Shown: piece by piece, positions 1-9,000 of the stretch
Position numbering within the stretch: the stretch's first letter is position 1
How the letters are laid out: each line of letters opens with the position of its first letter
Source: a gamma proteobacterium symbiont of Bathyaustriella thionipta
GTDB taxonomy: Bacteria > Pseudomonadota > Gammaproteobacteria > Chromatiales > Chromatiaceae
Assembly (NCBI GenBank): GCA_025656895.1
Contig: JAHXHF010000301.1
Location: 1 to 13,211 of the forward strand
Direction of reading: 5' to 3'
Length of the DNA: 13,211 nt
Position numbers and translations under genes: made by a program
The notes under the pieces: model-generated
Database searches by the model: none
What the model was told of the DNA's origin: nothing
The model's input: the letters and a program-made list of their open reading frames with translations, nothing else

Positions 1-117
1 GGGTCGCCAGTTGCGCAATTAAAAAAGTAAAAATAACGCTAAAATCGTGTCAAGCACTTTTTTGTGTTATTTTCGCTGAGTAGTTACGTTAAATCATTAT
101 GTTACAAGGAAAAAACA
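1..117 (+). promoter_or_regulatory. AT-rich leader of thrC with its ribosome binding site
   Basis: This stretch before threonine synthase is AT-rich, with A and T runs between 20 and 70, and holds no convincing gene. An AAGGA at 106-110 sits 7 bases before the ATG at 118 and fixes that start. A TTG-initiated extension from 64 is possible in frame, but it adds 18 residues unlike a threonine synthase N-terminus and has no comparable binding site. I see no -35/-10 pair with good spacing, so any promoter is unassigned. Transcription could also come from a gene upstream of the window. Confidence 0.45.
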
Positions 118-1194
118 ATGCCATTTCGACCTAGATATACCGGCCTGATCAATAAATATCGTGACCATCTTCCTGTCTCTGATGACACCCGTCTGATCAG
201 TCTGGGGGAAGGCAATACGCCGCTCATCCGTCTTAACAATATTCCCAGGGAGTTGAGCAAAGAGGTAGATATCTACATTAAGTATGAGGGCCTCAATCCG
301 ACCGGTTCCTTCAAGGACAGAGGCATGACCCTGGCGGTAACCAAGGCCGTGGAAGAAGGCTCAAAAGCGATTATCTGTGCTTCAACCGGCAATACTTCCG
401 CCGCCGCCGCCGCCTATGCGGCACGTGCCGGCATCACCGCCTTTGTTTTGATTCCCGATGGCAAAATCGCTATGGGCAAACTGGCGCAGGCCATGATGCA
501 CGGCTCTGTAGTCATTCAGATCAAAGGCAACTTCGACGATGGCATGAGGCTGGTTAAGGAAGTGGCTGAAGAAGCGCCGGTAACCATCGTAAACTCGATC
601 AATCCCTATCGCATACAGGGGCAGAAAACAGCCGCCTTCGAGATTGTAGAAGAACTGGAAATGGCGCCTGATTTTCATTGTCTGCCGGTGGGTAATGCGG
701 GCAATATTACCGCGCACTGGATGGGCTATTCAGAATACCGTGATAATGGAGTGGTCAGTGGTGTGCCGCGTATGGTGGGTTATCAGGCCGCCGGTTCGGC
801 TCCCTTTATGCGTGGTGAAATGGTTGACAAGCCGGAAACAGTGGCCACGGCCATTCGCATTGGTCATCCACAATCCTGGGATAAAGCCTGGAAGGTGCGC
901 GAAGAATCAGACGGCTGGTTTGATGAATGTTCCGATGAAAAAATCCTTGCAGCTCAAAAACTTCTGGCCGAAAAGGAAGGTATTTTCTGTGAACCGGCGT
1001 CGGCCACCTCACTGGCTGGCGCGCTGCATGATATTGCAACAGGAAAAATCCCGGCGGGCAGCAAAATTGTCTGCACACTGACCGGACACGGACTGAAAGA
1101 CCCGGATACCGCCATTAAACAATCCACCGCTCCCATGGTAACGGTGGAGGCCAATCTGGATTCGGTCAAACACGCCATTCTGGATAAACTCTGA
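118..1194 (+). CDS. thrC: Threonine synthase
   Basis: This cytoplasmic, PLP-dependent enzyme converts O-phospho-L-homoserine and water to L-threonine and phosphate, the last step of threonine biosynthesis. The 358-aa product is a fold-type II PLP protein of normal length for the short (about 350 aa) threonine synthase class. The PLP-binding lysine is K66 in the GSFKDRGM motif (63-70). The substrate loop ASTGNTSAA lies at 88-96, and the glycine-rich loop for the cofactor phosphate (PVGNAGN) at about 190-196. The start at 118 is chosen for its AAGGA binding site and because the protein then begins like family members. The next gene starts 14 bases downstream, so the two are probably cotranscribed. 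Nothing looks damaged. The family is well known and the call is secure. Confidence 0.96.
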   Translation: MPFRPRYTGLINKYRDHLPVSDDTRLISLGEGNTPLIRLNNIPRELSKEVDIYIKYEGLNPTGSFKDRGMTLAVTKAVEEGSKAIICASTGNTSAAAAAYAARAGITAFVLIPDGKIAMGKLAQAMMHGSVVIQIKGNFDDGMRLVKEVAEEAPVTIVNSINPYRIQGQKTAAFEIVEELEMAPDFHCLPVGNAGNITAHWMGYSEYRDNGVVSGVPRMVGYQAAGSAPFMRGEMVDKPETVATAIRIGHPQSWDKAWKVREESDGWFDECSDEKILAAQKLLAEKEGIFCEPASATSLAGALHDIATGKIPAGSKIVCTLTGHGLKDPDTAIKQSTAPMVTVEANLDSVKHAILDKL

Positions 1195-1208
1195 CAGGCA
1201 GGTTTGCA

Positions 1209-2138
1209 TTGGCCAGCCCGGCTACAAGCGTTTCTCTGCTGTTGGCCGGGCTGCACAGTGAGCGTGACGCAGAATTCATTCAAACCGGTGCGCCAGACCT
1301 GTGGCGCCTGATGCGCCGCGCGGGTAGCAGCCACCATTCCACTCAGCCCCCGGTTCAGACTCTGCTGCAACAGGCCGGCTGCTCATGGCAACAATCCCCA
1401 CCCATTGCAGCCTTGTGCGCACTGGCAGATGGCATTAACAGCCGCCAGGGTCATTGGTTGTTAGCCGATCCGATGCGGCTCATTGCAGATCTGGATCGTG
1501 TGCATTTACAAGGGCCGCTGCCGCAGGAAAAGATTCAGATGCCCGCAGAAGTTCGGTCGCTGCTGCAAGATGAGGGCATACAAGGGCACACCGGAAACAG
1601 CGGCCAACACTATCTCTACTACAGCCAACACACCCGATGGACGGCCACAGACCCGGCACAGGCCGCCGGGGCCAATCTGTATCACAATATGCCGCAAGGG
1701 GAAGATGCCGGTTACTGGCGCCGACTGATGACCGAAATTCAAATGCAAATGGCCATCAGTCAGAATGAATCTGATGAATACAATGCCTGGTGGTTTTGGG
1801 GGAATGGCTCCTTGCCGGCATCACTGAAGCAGGATGATCTTCATCTTATTGGCAGCGGTCTGCTGCTGGAAGGGATTGCACAAATGCGAGGTCAGAAACT
1901 TGCTGATAAATTTGATGATAATTTAGAAAGTTATCGCAATACATTGATTTATATTGATTTTAATTATTGCTCATCGCTGAATGATAAAAAGGATGAACTG
2001 ACAAAGTTGCAACAAGACAGTCTGCAACCACTGTTTTCTGCCATTAAAAAAGGCCGGATTCAAACAATGAATATACAAACCGATGATGCCTGCTGGCAGG
2101 TTCGTCGTAAAGACAGCTGGAAATTCTGGCTTAAGTAA
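1209..2138 (+). CDS. RpfE-type / COG4255 conserved protein (often labelled phosphoglycerate mutase)
   Basis: The 309-aa protein resembles a proteobacterial family annotated variously as RpfE-type regulatory protein, COG4255 or putative cofactor-independent phosphoglycerate mutase. Its biochemical role is not established and I assign none. Recognisable family landmarks are HWLLADPMRL at 82-91, followed by a DLDR stretch, then YHNMP at 158-162 and the aromatic, glycine-rich NAWWFWGNGSLP at 192-203. The start is a TTG at 1209 with a CAGG six bases upstream; the next in-frame Met would remove about 34 conserved-looking residues. It begins 14 bases after thrC and is probably in the same operon. 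From about 1905 to 2000 the gene becomes very AT-rich (15 G/C of 60 in the line from 1921), unlike its first two thirds. The C-terminal part may therefore have diverged or been exchanged. There is no signal peptide or membrane segment. Confidence 0.75.
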   Translation: MASPATSVSLLLAGLHSERDAEFIQTGAPDLWRLMRRAGSSHHSTQPPVQTLLQQAGCSWQQSPPIAALCALADGINSRQGHWLLADPMRLIADLDRVHLQGPLPQEKIQMPAEVRSLLQDEGIQGHTGNSGQHYLYYSQHTRWTATDPAQAAGANLYHNMPQGEDAGYWRRLMTEIQMQMAISQNESDEYNAWWFWGNGSLPASLKQDDLHLIGSGLLLEGIAQMRGQKLADKFDDNLESYRNTLIYIDFNYCSSLNDKKDELTKLQQDSLQPLFSAIKKGRIQTMNIQTDDACWQVRRKDSWKFWLK

Positions 2139-2230
2139 ATCTGAAAAAGTTATGTTTTGGTGCAGTCGAAAAAAAGGTTTATAGGGTTTACATTAGAAGT
2201 GGCCCATGAGTGCCGGTAGACAATAAAAAA

Positions 2231-2263
2231 GGGCCTGGCATTTCTGCCAGGCCCCTGATTTTT
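2231..2263 (+). terminator. Rho-independent terminator closing the thrC transcription unit
   Basis: A perfect 10-bp inverted repeat, GGGCCTGGCA (2231-2240) and TGCCAGGCCC (2245-2254), encloses a 4-base TTTC loop. It is followed by a T-rich tail to 2263. An A-run immediately upstream (2225-2230) could let it work on the opposite strand too. It lies about 90 bases after the stop of the RpfE-type gene and separates the housekeeping genes from the defence-like operon. Confidence 0.9.
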
Positions 2264-2330
2264 CTGGCTCCCAATCTTCCTGTGTCAGGATAGTTGTCGC
2301 CTCTAAATTTATTTTTAAGAGGAAAACAAA

Positions 2331-2686
2331 ATGGGTATAAGACATACACAATCAATGTGAAGTCCCCCCTCCAAGCAGCAAATCGAGTGCGATGCTATGG
2401 ATCACTTGGAGAGCAGAGCAGGCGGCTTTCCGAGTGGCAGCCCCATGACCTGCGCAGCTTGCCAATATTTGGAAAAGGCAGTACATTGGCACTACCGTAT
2501 GTACGGATGGTAGGACATGGTGCGCATCAAGAATGAAGTCCTCAATATCCGTACCACCACGGGGTCAAAGCCCTACTCAAGCTTGCAGCCGCGTGCGAGC
2601 GCCGCCCCGATGATCGAGGTCTCATTCTCGATCATTGTGAGCGTAACGTTATACCTACCGAAGAAGCAAAAGCAGAAAATAAGTGA
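2331..2686 (+). pseudogene. Decayed small gene of unknown function (about 118 codons)
   Basis: An ATG at 2331 has a strong binding site (AAGAGGA, 2317-2323), but reading stops after nine codons at a TGA (2358). In the same frame the sequence stays protein-like, with a CxxC pair (TCAACQYLE) and HWHYRMYGW, then meets a TAG at 2511. It goes on as DMVRIKNEVLNI to about 2549. After that the plausible reading shifts frame, starting YHHGVKALLKLAAACERR and running to a TGA at 2684-2686. Two stops plus one frameshift along one coherent reading suggest a single broken gene. I do not recognise the family. The remainder of the 2139-2696 gap holds only the terminator. Alternatively the protein-like look is chance. 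The open frame at 2294-2536 reads less like a protein and I do not call it. Confidence 0.42.
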
Positions 2687-2703
2687 GTAATACCAAGTGA
2701 ACT

Positions 2704-2708
2704 GGAAG
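2704..2708 (+). promoter_or_regulatory. Ribosome binding site deciding the helicase start
   Basis: GGAAG lies six bases before the ATG at 2715. The alternative GTG at 2697, which would add six residues, has only a poor match upstream. The ATG is therefore preferred. Confidence 0.6.
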
Positions 2709-2714
2709 TCGCCC

Positions 2715-5700
2715 ATGAACAGCTATGGCATCCGCGATAACCACCATTGTGGAAAGGTTGCGGATTTTCTCACGGACAAGATTTCAGCGGACAGCAGACT
2801 TTCAGTTGTTTCCGCCTATTTTACCATCTATGCCTATGATGCCCTGGCAGACGAACTGGAGAAAATCGACAGTTTGAAGTTCTTGTTCGGAGAACCCAGT
2901 TTCATCACCTCGCTTGACCCGGAGAAGACAGACAAGAAAACCTTCAAGATTGAAGACGAACATCTGGAGCTATCCAACCGCCTGAAGCAGAAAGAAGTGG
3001 CACGTCGCTGCGCGGACTGGATTTCAAGTAAGGTTGAAATTCGTTCTATTCGCCAGGCCAACCTTCTGCATGGCAAGCTCTATCATCTCCATGATGGCCA
3101 CCGTGAACATGCCATTCTCGGCAGTTCCAACTTCACCCGCCGTGGTTTGGGCCTATCGGCAACACCCAATATCGAACTTAATCTCATTGTTGACAGTGAT
3201 CGGGATCGCGCGGATCTGAAAGCCTGGTTTGACGATATTTGGGGCGATGATGAGTTGGTAGCGGACGTCAAGAAAGATGTGCTGGAGTATCTGAAAAAGC
3301 TCTACGTCAATCATCCGCCAGAGTTCATTTACTTCAAGACGCTCTACCACGTTTTCGAACGGTTTCTGTCTGACCAGGCCGATGATGCCCAGCTATTCGA
3401 CCGCACGGACATCATCGATACGCAAGTCTGGAAAACGCTGTTTGATTTTCAGAAAGACGGCGCGAATGGTGCAATCCATAAAATCAATACGCACAACGGC
3501 TGCATCCTTGCCGACAGCGTTGGTTTGGGTAAAACCTATACTGCACTGGCAGTCATCAAATACTATGAGCTTCGCAACCACCGGGTACTGGTGCTGTGTC
3601 CAAAAAAATTGCGCGACAACTGGACGGTCTATCTGGCGCAGAACAACAGCGAACTCAATCCCTTCCTGAAAGACCGATTCGCCTACACCGTGCTGTCGCA
3701 TACCGACCTGTCCAGAGACTCGGGCAAGGTGGATGGCATTGATCTGGCAACCCTCAACTGGGGTAATTTCGATCTGGTTGTTATCGACGAATCCCACAAT
3801 TTCAGAAACAACACCAAGGGCAAGCGGGACGAAGACGGCAACCTGATCCGCAAGAGCCGCTACGAACGCTTGCTGGAGGACATCATCCAGGCCGGGGTGA
3901 AAACCAAGGTCATGCTGCTGTCCGCCACGCCGGTCAACAACAACCTCAAAGACCTGCGTAACCAGATTTATTTCGTCACCGAGGGCCGGGATGGCGAGTT
4001 TGCCGACAGTTTCGGTATTCGTAGCCTGAAAGACACCCTGGCTACCGCGCAAAGGACCTTCACCGAATGGGCAAGAAAGTCAGGTGAAAAGGATGCCCGC
4101 GAACTGATCGACAAGTTGTCAGCCAGCTTTTTTACGTTACTGGATGAGCTGACCATTGCCCGCTCCCGCAAGCATATCCAGCGCTACTACCGTTCTTCGG
4201 TAGAACAGATCGGTCAATTTCCGAAGCGGAAAAAGCCGCTATCCATGTTCTCGGAGATTGATCTGAAGGGGCGTTTTCTCTCCTATGATCGTTTGAACGA
4301 TGAAATCTCCAACTACCAGCTCTCACTGTTCAATCCCACAAAATATGTATTGGAGGAATTCAGGGAGCAGTACGAGAAAGGCAAGGTGCTGAACTTCTCC
4401 CAGGCGAATCGCGAGCACTTCCTGATCGGCATGATGAAGGTGAACTTCCTCAAGCGTCTGAAAAGCTCCGTCTATTCCTTCAACATCACCATGGAGCGAA
4501 CCATCGAGAAGATCGAAGATCTGGAGCGGCGTCTGCGGGAGTATCGCAAACACGAGCCCGATACAAACGAGGAGATCGTCCAGGACTATGTCGCCGAACC
4601 AGGAGAAGAAGACGAGGATCTGGCTGAGGCATTCCAGGTTGGCGGCAAGCTGAAAGTCCCCATGGCGCATCTGCGAGTTGAGGAATGGCTTGCTGATCTG
4701 GACAAGGACAAGCAACAACTGCTTATACTGGCTGGAAACGCCAACGATGTCACCCCGGACCGTGACGCCAAGCTGGCCGACCTGCGCAAGCTCATCGAGC
4801 AGAAGGTCAACAATCCAACCATCAACAGCAAAAGCGAGGAAAACCACAAGATCGTGGTGTTCTGTGCTTTTGCCGATACCGCCGCCTACCTCTACGATAA
4901 CCTGCGCGACTGGGCCAGGGAAACGCTGAATGTCCATATCGCCCTGGTCTCCGGTGGCGCTAAGGCCAACCAGGCTACCTTTGGAAAAGCGGATTTCAAC
5001 CAGATCCTCACCAATTTTTCACCACGGGCCAAACAGCGGGACAAGATAAAATCCATGCCCCAGGAAGGTGAAATTGATATCCTCATTGCCACCGACTGTA
5101 TCTCGGAGGGCCAGAACCTCCAGGACTGTGACCTGCTGGTGAACTACGACATCCACTGGAATCCTGTGCGCATCATCCAGCGCTTCGGTCGCATCGACCG
5201 TATCGGAAGCCTGAACAGAAAAATCCAGTTGGTGAACTTCTGGCCCACCGAGGACCTGAACAAATATATCGACCTGAAAAACCGCGTCGAGGCGCGCATG
5301 GCCTTGGTCGATATTGCCGCCACTGCTGAAGATAACGTCCTGCAAGCAGAAGACCTGGAAGAGCTGATCCACGAAGATTTACGCTACCGGGACAAACAGC
5401 TACTCAGGCTCAAAGATGAAGTGCTGGACCTGGAAGACTTCAACGAAACCGTATCACTCAATGAATTTACATTAGATGATTTTCGTATGGAGCTTGCTAA
5501 CTATATCGAATCAAACAAAGACGTGCTGGAACAAGCGCCATTTGGTCTCTATGCCGTCGTCCCGCCTCACAGCGAATACCAAACCATTAAACCGGGTGTT
5601 ATCTACTGCCTGAAACAAAATCAGGAAGCCAAAGGCAACGAAGCCGTCAATGCACTCCAGCCATATTTTCTGGTGTATATCAGAGATGATGGCGAAGTAC

Positions 5701-6023
5701 GTTACAACTTCACCGCGCCCAAACAAATCCTGGAAATCTTCCGCGCTGTCTGCCAGGGACAGCAAGAGCCCTACAAACAGCTCTGCGAATTATTCGACCA
5801 GCGCACCTCCAACGGTGAAGAGATGGGCCGCTATAGCGAGCTGCTGGAAAAGGCTGTCGCCGCCATCGCCGCCCAGTTCACCCGCAAAGCCACCGGCAAC
5901 CTGTTCTCGGGCCGGGGCGGCAAGCTCACCGACGCCAGCAAGCAGGCGAAACACGCCGATGACTTTGAACTGATCACTTGGCTGATCATTATGGATAAGG
6001 ATGCCGGCCATGCCGATCAATAG
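2715..6023 (+). CDS. PLD-nuclease / SNF2-type superfamily 2 helicase fusion
   Basis: This 1102-aa protein is a likely ATP-driven DNA translocase with its own nuclease, the probable restriction subunit of the operon. Numbering is from the ATG at 2715. Residues 1-190 form a phospholipase D-type domain with HGK at 119-121 and GSSN at 136-139. The motif resembles HKD, but the usual Asp is one position out of register and only one copy is seen, so an active site would need a dimer. The two helicase lobes follow: Walker A SVGLGKT with K273, DESH at 358-361, SAT at 403-405, then ATDCISEGQNL at about 792-802 and QRFGRIDR at 822-829 (motifs V and VI). A long charged, probably helical insert (about 590-700) separates the lobes. 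The roughly 250-residue C-terminus is unassigned. The gene overlaps the methyltransferase. Similar fusions occur in restriction-like and DISARM-like loci. The helicase call is secure; the target is inference. Confidence 0.9.
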   Translation: MNSYGIRDNHHCGKVADFLTDKISADSRLSVVSAYFTIYAYDALADELEKIDSLKFLFGEPSFITSLDPEKTDKKTFKIEDEHLELSNRLKQKEVARRCADWISSKVEIRSIRQANLLHGKLYHLHDGHREHAILGSSNFTRRGLGLSATPNIELNLIVDSDRDRADLKAWFDDIWGDDELVADVKKDVLEYLKKLYVNHPPEFIYFKTLYHVFERFLSDQADDAQLFDRTDIIDTQVWKTLFDFQKDGANGAIHKINTHNGCILADSVGLGKTYTALAVIKYYELRNHRVLVLCPKKLRDNWTVYLAQNNSELNPFLKDRFAYTVLSHTDLSRDSGKVDGIDLATLNWGNFDLVVIDESHNFRNNTKGKRDEDGNLIRKSRYERLLEDIIQAGVKTKVMLLSATPVNNNLKDLRNQIYFVTEGRDGEFADSFGIRSLKDTLATAQRTFTEWARKSGEKDARELIDKLSASFFTLLDELTIARSRKHIQRYYRSSVEQIGQFPKRKKPLSMFSEIDLKGRFLSYDRLNDEISNYQLSLFNPTKYVLEEFREQYEKGKVLNFSQANREHFLIGMMKVNFLKRLKSSVYSFNITMERTIEKIEDLERRLREYRKHEPDTNEEIVQDYVAEPGEEDEDLAEAFQVGGKLKVPMAHLRVEEWLADLDKDKQQLLILAGNANDVTPDRDAKLADLRKLIEQKVNNPTINSKSEENHKIVVFCAFADTAAYLYDNLRDWARETLNVHIALVSGGAKANQATFGKADFNQILTNFSPRAKQRDKIKSMPQEGEIDILIATDCISEGQNLQDCDLLVNYDIHWNPVRIIQRFGRIDRIGSLNRKIQLVNFWPTEDLNKYIDLKNRVEARMALVDIAATAEDNVLQAEDLEELIHEDLRYRDKQLLRLKDEVLDLEDFNETVSLNEFTLDDFRMELANYIESNKDVLEQAPFGLYAVVPPHSEYQTIKPGVIYCLKQNQEAKGNEAVNALQPYFLVYIRDDGEVRYNFTAPKQILEIFRAVCQGQQEPYKQLCELFDQRTSNGEEMGRYSELLEKAVAAIAAQFTRKATGNLFSGRGGKLTDASKQAKHADDFELITWLIIMDKDAGHADQ
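5997..6000 (+). promoter_or_regulatory. Ribosome binding site deciding the methyltransferase start
   Basis: AAGG directly abuts the ATG at 6001, leaving no spacing, but lies nine bases before the ATG at 6010. The second ATG is therefore the likelier start. The site is inside the helicase reading frame, so translation of the two genes is probably coupled. Confidence 0.5.
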
Positions 6024-9000
6024 CGACAACGACCTGCGAAACGACATCCGCGCCGCGCTGCAATCCTTCGAATCCCGGCCACTGCACGATGCCGCCATCG
6101 GACTACTCGAAACCCTGGGCTACCGCAGCGACAAGACCATCGAGATCCCCGGCTCCGACCCTCGGGCCTTCCTGCAACTGCTGGCCGAACACAACCCCGA
6201 TGTGGAACTGAACAAGGAAAAGGCCCTGTTCAATGACTGGCTCAAGGCCGACATCCTGTTCCAGCTCACCGACGAGGAGCTGTCCGATCAGAACACACTG
6301 TTCAAGAATGATGCGATCAACGCCGGTCTGTTGCAGTCCTACCTGTTCTTCGCCATCGAACTGAAACAGCGCGACTACGCCCGCGGCAAGCTCACCGCCA
6401 TCGCCCGCCAGTTGAACCGCGTCTTCCCCATGCCGGTAATGGTGTTCATCAAGCATCGGGATCGGCTCTCCATTGCCGTCATCAACCGGCGGCTCAACAA
6501 GCGCGACGCCGACAAGGATGTGCTGGGCAAGGTCACCATCATCCGCAACATAGCCCTGGCTAATCCTCACCGGGGGCACCTGTACATCCTGCAATCCTTC
6601 GCGCTGCCCACCCTGGTGGCGAAAACCAATATCCACAGTTTCGACGCCTTGCACGCCGCCTGGGAAGACATTTTCAACGTCGAACTGCTCAATGAGCGCT
6701 TCTATAAGGAGCTTTCCAACTGGTATTTTTGGGCGCTTGAGAATATCCACTTTCCTTTTGATAGTATTGAAGCAGATAGAGATCTTCTTAGTAGCAAGGA
6801 TGACATTAAGGCACACGACGCGAAAAATCTGATCCGGTTGCTCACCAGGTTGCTTTTTGTCTGGTTTGTAAAGGAAAAAGGTCTTATTCCAGAAGCGCTG
6901 TTTGATAGAAATGCGCTTCATAAGGATACGTTGAATAATTTTGATCCTGATTCCCGGCAGACCGTCTTTTATAAAGCTATTTTACAAAATCTATTCTTTG
7001 CGACGTTAAATCAAACGCAAGGTAAGCGGCAGTTCCGAAACGAACGTCAGCAACATAGAAATATTACGACGCTTTTGCGTTACAAGAAGTTTTTTAAACA
7101 TCCTGACGAATTCATAGACCAACTGGAGTCTGTGGTGCCGTTCATGAATGGTGGGCTCTTTGAATGCCTGGATAAGCCCCATCCAACCAGGAAAGGACCT
7201 CAGGGTGGTGATGTCATAATCTATGAAGATGGATTCTCTGATCGTAATGATAATAAGCTGCATGTGCCAGATTTTTTGTTTTTTGGAAAAGAAGTAAGTA
7301 TCGATCTCAGCCATGCATATGGAGACGCTAAACGGAAAAGAGAAAAAGTAAGAGGGATAATCCATATTCTTAATAGCTATAAATTCACAATCGTTGAAAA
7401 TACACCTATAGACCAGGAGATAGCCCTAGATCCTGAGCTACTAGGGAAGGTTTTCGAAAACCTGCTCGCTTCATATAACCCCGAGACAAAAACCACTGCA
7501 CGTAAACAGACAGGTTCGTTCTATACGCCTAGAATAATAGTCGACTATATGGTGGATGAATCTCTCAAGTCTTATTTAGGTAAGGAGCTACACTCTGCTT
7601 GTCCAAATGTGTCGGAAGGCGATGCCGAGGAGGGTCTCGATATCCTGTTTTCCTATACAGAGAAAGAACATGCATTCTCAAAGGTAGAGAAAAGAGCGTT
7701 AATCGAAGCCATCGATAACTGTAAGATTATCGATCCCGCTTGTGGGTCTGGTGCGTTCCCGATGGGTATATTGCATAAGCTTGAATTTATACTTGGAAAG
7801 CTCGACAAAAACAATAAACTGTGGCGTAACCGACAAGTAGAAAAAGTGAACGACACTATCGCAATGGCAGAATCAATTGATGATACAACGATTAGAGAAC
7901 AAACAATCCAGGAGCTTGAAGGGCGAAAGGAAGATATCGCTGAAGCGTTTAGTAATAACGATCTAGCATACGGTCGCAAGCTTTATCTTATCGAAAACTG
8001 TATTTATGGTATTGACATTAAATCTATTGCAACGCAGGTCAGTAAGCTCAGATTCTTTATTTCTCTGATTGTCGATCAACCTGCCGATTCAAATAAGGAG
8101 AATTTTGGTATACGCCCTTTGCCAAATTTGGAAACAAAATTTGTGGCGGCTAACACATTAATTCAAATAGACAAATCTGGGTTCCAAATCGAACTAATTG
8201 AATCTGGAGAGCTCAAAAAGCTAAAAAATGAGCTTAAACGAGTTCGGCATAACATATTCAATGCTAAAACACCAAAGACCAAGAAGAAATACCGCGAACG
8301 GGACAAGGAGCTCAGAAATAAAATTGAGACTGAGTTAATAAGTGGGGGGTGGGATAGTGACAAGGCGGCACTCTACTCACAATGGGATCCTTATGATCAA
8401 AATGCCAGTGCATCCTATTTTGAGCCTGAATGGATGTACGGCATCAGGGATGGATTTAATGTGGTAATCGGTAATCCGCCCTACATCCAGATACAGAAGT
8501 TCCCCAAGGCGCAGAAGGACATCTGGGTGGCGCAGCAATACCAGACCTATGCCGCCACCGCCGACATTTACTGCCTGTTCTATGAACGCGGCGCGCAACT
8601 GCTGCGCGACGGCGGGCACCTCTCCTACATTACCTCGAACAAATGGATGCGTGCGGGATATGGCAAAAAGCTGCGCGCCTTCCTCTCCAGCGATGTCAAC
8701 ACCAACAAGGTGCTGGATTTCGGCATGGCGCAGAATTTTGGCGCGGCCACCACCTATACCTGCGTGCTGAATTTCAGCAAGGAACCATCACAACACAAAA
8801 CCCTCTCCTGCTATGCCGCCGATGACCGGTCGGCCATGGCCGACCCGGCGGGTTATTTCGAGGCCAACTCGGTAATGCAGACCCACCTCGACGCCAACCC
8901 CTGGGTGGTGCTGGCAAAGGACCGCCAACGCATCAAAGACCTGGTCGAGGCGCAGGGCGTGCCGCTCGAGCAGTGGGATATAAATATCTATCGAGGCGTT

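Noticed and set aside
62..90. A sigma-70 promoter for thrC (TTGTGT at 62-67, TACGTT at 85-90)
   Set aside because: The spacing is right but the -10 match is poor, and better-matching elements nearby are wrongly spaced, so no promoter is called.
2294..2536. An 80-codon + strand open frame before the helicase
   Set aside because: It needs a non-ATG start in a poor context and its product looks less protein-like than the frame starting at 2331, which has the strong binding site.
3393..4052. A 219-codon open frame on the - strand within the helicase gene
   Set aside because: It lies wholly opposite a strong conserved gene, shows no family motifs and has the composition of an antisense shadow. 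The same applies to the long - strand frames at 4323-4937, 6103-6921 and 10419-11327.
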